DNA of 8,710 bases from an uncultured Verrucomicrobiota bacterium (GTDB lineage Bacteria; Verrucomicrobiota; Verrucomicrobiia; Limisphaerales; UBA1096), in contig CAJXAU010000045.1 in NCBI GenBank assembly GCA_913050205.1, forward strand, positions 1-8,710, read 5' to 3'. The position numbers were made by a program, and so were the translations under genes. The notes under the pieces are model-generated. The model saw nothing but the letters and a program-made list of their open reading frames with translations. It had not been told where the DNA came from and ran no database searches. Of this stretch, positions 5,828 through 8,710 are shown piece by piece (position 1 is the first letter of the stretch; every line of letters starts with the position of its first letter).

Positions 5828-8005
5828 ATGTCACATAAAGTAACCGCCAACGTTGGCGGTGCTGAGATTCATATTGAATCCGGCAAAATTGCCAAACAAG
5901 CGGACGGTGCTGTCACTGTTCAACTCGGGGAAACCATCGTTCTCGTCGCTGCCTGCGGCGACACCAAGCCCCGACCGGGCCTCGATTTTTTCCCGCTCAC
6001 GGTTGATTACCGCGAGAAGGCTGCTGCAGCCGGGCGTTTCCCGGGCGGCTTCTTCAAGCGCGAAGGCCGGCCTTCTGAAAAGGAAATCCTGACCTGCCGT
6101 GTTACGGATCGGCCCATCCGGCCACTATTCCCCAAGGGATATTTCAACGAAGTACAAATCCAGACCCTTCTGCTGAGTGCAGACGGGGATAACGACTCGG
6201 ACGTTCTTTCGATCAACGGCGCCTCTGCGGCACTGATGATCAGTGACCTGCCGTTCGCCGGGCCAATTGGTGCGGTGCGCGTTGGCCGGGTCGAGGGTGA
6301 GTTTGTTGCCAACCCAACCCACGTGCAGATGGAGTCAAGCGACCTTGACCTTGTCTACGTCGGCAACGAGAAGAACATGATCATGTTCGAGGGTTCGGCG
6401 GATGAACTCCCCGAAGCTGACTTCCTTGCCGCGCTCCAGTTCGGTCAGGAATCGATCGCGCCGGTCATTGCAGCCCAGAAGGAGCTTCGCGAAGCTGTTG
6501 GCAAACCCAAGCGTGAGTTTACTCCGCGTGTGGTGGAAGCCGAAGTTCAGGCTGAGGCGGAGTCAATCATCGGTGGGCGCATCACTGATGCATTGCTCAT
6601 ACAGGCCAAACTCGAGCGTGAGGCTGCGTGTAACGCCCTCAAGGACGAGATGGAGGAGAAGCTCATCGAGAAATTTGGTGAGGAAGACATCACCGGCTTC
6701 ATCGTTGGTGAGGCATTTTACAGCATCCAGAAAGCTGCCGTGCGGAAGCTCGTACTCGACGAAGGCAAGCGCCTCGACGGTCGCGGCTTTGAGGATTTGC
6801 GCCCGCTGAACAGCGAGGCAGGAATGATCCCGCGCACCCACGGCTCCGGCCTGTTCTCCCGTGGCGAGACGCAGGGCCTGTCCCTCGTCACACTCGGTAC
6901 GACCGACGACACACAGACGTTCGACGCCTACACCGGTGGCCCGAACGAAAAGCGGTTCATGCTGCATTACAACTTCCCGAACTTCTCCGTTGGCGAGACA
7001 GGCCGCATCATGGGCCCGGGCCGTCGCGAGATTGGTCATGGCGCATTGGCCGAGCGTTCCATCGCTCCCGTCATCCCGAGTCTCGAGGATTTTCCGTATG
7101 CGGTTCGCGTTACGTCGGAAATCATGGAGTCCAACGGTTCCACATCCATGGCTGCCGTCTGCAGCGGTACACTGGCGTTGCTGGATGCTGGCGTACCGTT
7201 AAAGCGCTCCGTGGCCGGCATCAGTATCGGACTTTGTACCCGCAGCAACGACGAGGGTGATATCGAAGCATACAAGCTGTTGGCTGACATCATCGGCTGG
7301 GAGGACGCCTTCTGCGATATGGATTGCAAAATCGCCGGCACCGACAAGGGCATCACCGGGTTTCAGCTCGACCTTAAGTTGAAGGGCATCCCGTACTCGA
7401 TCATGGAAGAGGCCATCAGCATGGCCAAGAAAGCCCGCACCGCAATCCTCTCCAACATGGGCGACTGCCTCGCCAAGGAGCGTGAGGAAATGAGTCCGTA
7501 TGCGCCGCGCATCGTCACCATCCCGATCGATCCGTCGAAGATTGGCGAGTTAATCGGCCCTGGCGGCAAGAACATTAAGCGCATCGTTGAGGAGTCCGGT
7601 TGTGAAATCAACATCGAGGACGACGGCCGCGTGCTAATCTACTCCATGTCCGCTGAGGGGCTCGAGGTGGCTAAGGAATGCATCGAAGGCATCACCGCTG
7701 AAGTCGAGGTCGGCAAACTCTACCGGGGCAAGGTTGTTTCCATCAAAGAATTCGGCTGCTTCGTTGAGGTGCTGCCCGGCAAGGATGGACTTGTGCATAT
7801 CAGTGAGTTGGCCAACTTCCGCGTCAAGAAAACCGAGGACATCGTCAAGGACGGCGACGAAATCTGGGTCAAGTGCATCGGCGTGGACGACAAGGGCCGC
7901 GTGAAACTCTCCCGCAAGGCGGCGATGGAGGAGCGCAAGGCCGAGTTCAGCGACGACGAAGACGGCGGTGCTGGCCCTGATACCAACGACGACTCCGAGG
8001 AATAA
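5828..8005 (+). CDS. pnp: Polyribonucleotide nucleotidyltransferase (polynucleotide phosphorylase)
   Basis: A 725-residue PNPase, similar in length to E. coli Pnp (711). It degrades RNA 3' to 5' with phosphate, releasing nucleoside diphosphates, as a trimer and often within a degradosome. Domains in order: first RNase PH domain (about 10-145, with FFKREGRPSEKE at 75-86), all-helical linker (about 240-310), second RNase PH domain (about 325-545) with SNGSTSMAAVC (435-445) and the active-site residues D493, D499 and K501 in EDAFCDMDCK. Then a KH domain (about 563-620, GPGG at 577-580), an S1 domain (about 627-697) and an acidic tail (SDDEDGG...DDSEE, 708-725). All catalytic and RNA-binding elements are intact. 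The ATG at 5828 gives the expected N-terminus; the ribosome binding site is weak (GAAAG). It follows rpsO after a terminator and a 206-base leader, and ends in its own terminator. Confidence 0.98.
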   Translation: MSHKVTANVGGAEIHIESGKIAKQADGAVTVQLGETIVLVAACGDTKPRPGLDFFPLTVDYREKAAAAGRFPGGFFKREGRPSEKEILTCRVTDRPIRPLFPKGYFNEVQIQTLLLSADGDNDSDVLSINGASAALMISDLPFAGPIGAVRVGRVEGEFVANPTHVQMESSDLDLVYVGNEKNMIMFEGSADELPEADFLAALQFGQESIAPVIAAQKELREAVGKPKREFTPRVVEAEVQAEAESIIGGRITDALLIQAKLEREAACNALKDEMEEKLIEKFGEEDITGFIVGEAFYSIQKAAVRKLVLDEGKRLDGRGFEDLRPLNSEAGMIPRTHGSGLFSRGETQGLSLVTLGTTDDTQTFDAYTGGPNEKRFMLHYNFPNFSVGETGRIMGPGRREIGHGALAERSIAPVIPSLEDFPYAVRVTSEIMESNGSTSMAAVCSGTLALLDAGVPLKRSVAGISIGLCTRSNDEGDIEAYKLLADIIGWEDAFCDMDCKIAGTDKGITGFQLDLKLKGIPYSIMEEAISMAKKARTAILSNMGDCLAKEREEMSPYAPRIVTIPIDPSKIGELIGPGGKNIKRIVEESGCEINIEDDGRVLIYSMSAEGLEVAKECIEGITAEVEVGKLYRGKVVSIKEFGCFVEVLPGKDGLVHISELANFRVKKTEDIVKDGDEIWVKCIGVDDKGRVKLSRKAAMEERKAEFSDDEDGGAGPDTNDDSEE

Positions 8006-8027
8006 AAGTCGTTACCAATCTATTTGC

Positions 8028-8054
8028 AGGCGGGCCAAGCGGCCCGCCTTTTTT
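8028..8054 (+). terminator. Intrinsic terminator of pnp
   Basis: AGGCGGGCC (8028-8036) pairs perfectly with GGCCCGCCT (8041-8049) around the 4-base loop AAGC, with a run of six T (8049-8054). It begins 22 bases after the pnp stop. The loop and flanking stem bases (8033-8041) spell GGCCAAGCG, the 9-base core of the local repeat family. Confidence 0.95.
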
Positions 8055-8058
8055 GTGT

Positions 8059-8082
8059 CTTGGCCAAGCGCTTGGCCAAGCG
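8059..8082. repeat. Two-copy palindromic repeat between converging genes
   Basis: Two exact tandem copies of CTTGGCCAAGCG, identical to the block at 5177-5200, with a perfect 22-base palindrome at 8059-8080. It sits between the pnp terminator (plus strand) and the terminator of the adenylyltransferase gene (minus strand), so it lies outside both expected transcripts unless there is read-through. Confidence 0.85.
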
Positions 8083-8085
8083 GAC

Positions 8086-8137
8086 AAAAAAAAGGCCAAG
8101 CGCGGCTGCCTCAGGGAGCAAGCAGCGGCGCTTGGCC
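8086..8137 (-). terminator. Intrinsic terminator of the adenylyltransferase-rhodanese gene, with a repeat-derived stem
   Basis: Read on the minus strand, GGCCAAGCGC (8137-8128) pairs perfectly with GCGCTTGGCC (8103-8094). After one G-G (here C-C) mismatch, GCTGC (8126-8122) pairs with GCAGC (8109-8105). A 12-base loop closes it, and eight T follow (8093-8086). It begins 13 bases after the stop codon of the gene. The outer stem is made of two inverted copies of the repeat core. Confidence 0.85.
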
Positions 8138-8142
8138 AAGCG
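8129..8142. repeat. Single repeat copy forming one terminator arm
   Basis: CGCTTGGCCAAGCG, a 14-base perfect palindrome containing one exact 12-mer copy (8131-8142). Together with the partial copy GGCCAAGCGC at 8094-8103 it forms the outer stem of the minus-strand terminator. Confidence 0.75.
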
Positions 8143-8150
8143 AAAATCGT

Positions 8151-8710
8151 TTAATACTTCGGAACGTTTGGATCGATCTCCTCTGACCAGGCGGTGATGC
8201 CGCCCTTGACGCTCTTGAGGTACTTGAAGCCCTGCTCACGCAGAAAACCAAGCGCCTTGAGCGAGCGCACACCGGCCTTGCAGTGCAGATAAATCGTCTG
8301 GTTCGGATCCAACTCCGTAAAGCGCTGCTCAATTTGACTGAGCGGCACAAGCGTCGTGCCCTCAACCTTCGCGATCTCAAACTCATCCTGTTCGCGGACA
8401 TCGACCACGGCGATGCCAAGATCCGGGTGGTCGAGCGCACGCTTCATTTCCTGCACGTCAACCTCGTCCGGGTTTTCCTCCGGCTCAGCCGGCTGATCCG
8501 GGATGCCGCAGAACTCATTGTAATCGATCAGTTCCTTGATGGTCGGGTTATCGCCGCAGATCGGGCATTTGGGGTCGCGGCGGAGCTTGACCTCACGAAA
8601 CTTCATCTCCAGTGCGTTGAAAATCAGCAATCGGCCAACCAGCGAAGACCCCTCGCCAAGAGCGAGTTTGATGATCTCCGTGGCCTGGATACAACCGACG
8701 ATGCCGGGCA
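8151..8710 (-). CDS. moeB: MoeB/ThiF-type adenylyltransferase fused to a C-terminal rhodanese domain (3' part only)
   Basis: The last 185 codons of a gene entering from the right edge. Visible residues 1-26 (PGIVGCIQATEIIKLALGEG...) are the end of the ATP-dependent adenylyltransferase domain. A linker follows with CPIC (48-51), one half of the usual four-cysteine zinc site; the other half lies outside the window. A rhodanese domain (about 83-182) has VVDVREQDEF and the active-site loop CKAGVRS, with the catalytic cysteine at 8280-8282. Such fusions (MoeZ or MoeBR type, Uba4 in eukaryotes) adenylate the C-terminal glycine of a ubiquitin-like sulfur carrier and then transfer sulfur to it, for molybdopterin, cysteine, thiamine or thiolated tRNA synthesis. 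The partner carrier is not in view, so the pathway, and hence the symbol (moeB versus moeZ), is a best guess. Stop is TAA and a strong terminator follows. No promoter is in the window. Confidence 0.9.
   Translation of the reverse strand, partial: PGIVGCIQATEIIKLALGEGSSLVGRLLIFNALEMKFREVKLRRDPKCPICGDNPTIKELIDYNEFCGIPDQPAEPEENPDEVDVQEMKRALDHPDLGIAVVDVREQDEFEIAKVEGTTLVPLSQIEQRFTELDPNQTIYLHCKAGVRSLKALGFLREQGFKYLKSVKGGITAWSEEIDPNVPKY

Noticed and set aside
5424..5834. Minus-strand open frame across rpsO and the pnp leader
   Set aside because: It runs through the rpsO terminator and coding sequence in antisense, and its product is compositionally biased with no recognisable domain.
8028..8142. CRISPR-like array
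   Set aside because: The repeats are 12 bases, palindromic and mostly contiguous, with no regular spacers and no cas genes.
8151..8630. A stand-alone rhodanese gene starting at TTG 8630
   Set aside because: In-frame sequence upstream to the window edge reads as the conserved end of a MoeB/ThiF domain, so this is the tail of a longer fused gene.

Overview
The window looks like ordinary chromosomal DNA, fairly GC-rich and densely coding, from a bacterium of the Planctomycetes-Verrucomicrobia group, most likely Verrucomicrobiota. The taxonomic pointers are the architecture of the large secreted phosphatase (N-terminal jelly-roll-like domain, calcium-type DxDxDG repeats, a C-terminal module ending in FFRIQV) and a UVR-motif protein of a kind I know mainly from that group. 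No rRNA or other phylogenetic marker is present, so this is an inference.

Left part (1-5119), all on the minus strand and therefore read right to left: a secreted multi-domain purple-acid-phosphatase-like protein; a DUF192 lipoprotein-like protein that overlaps it by ATGA; a UVR-motif protein; a RidA-family enamine/imine deaminase; and, 6 bases further on, the start of a fold-type III PLP enzyme (D-threonine aldolase / D-serine dehydratase family) that runs off the left edge. The spacing suggests one or two co-transcribed units. A sigma70-like promoter placed for a possibly leaderless transcript lies directly before the phosphatase gene.

Centre and right (5201-8054), plus strand: the widely conserved pair rpsO (ribosomal protein S15) and pnp (polynucleotide phosphorylase). 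A strong intrinsic terminator separates them and a 206-base leader containing a possible hairpin precedes pnp. A second strong terminator follows pnp. Converging on it from the right edge, on the minus strand, is the 3' part of a MoeB/ThiF-type adenylyltransferase fused to a rhodanese domain, with its own terminator.

The most unusual feature is a family of short palindromic repeats built from the 12-mer CTTGGCCAAGCG. I read seven exact copies, plus more copies of its 9-base core. They lie between genes, inside two coding regions, in the stem of the terminator of the adenylyltransferase gene, and around the loop of the pnp terminator. Otherwise the gene content is housekeeping or familiar families; I see no mobile element, CRISPR array, tRNA or rRNA, and no clear new multi-gene system.
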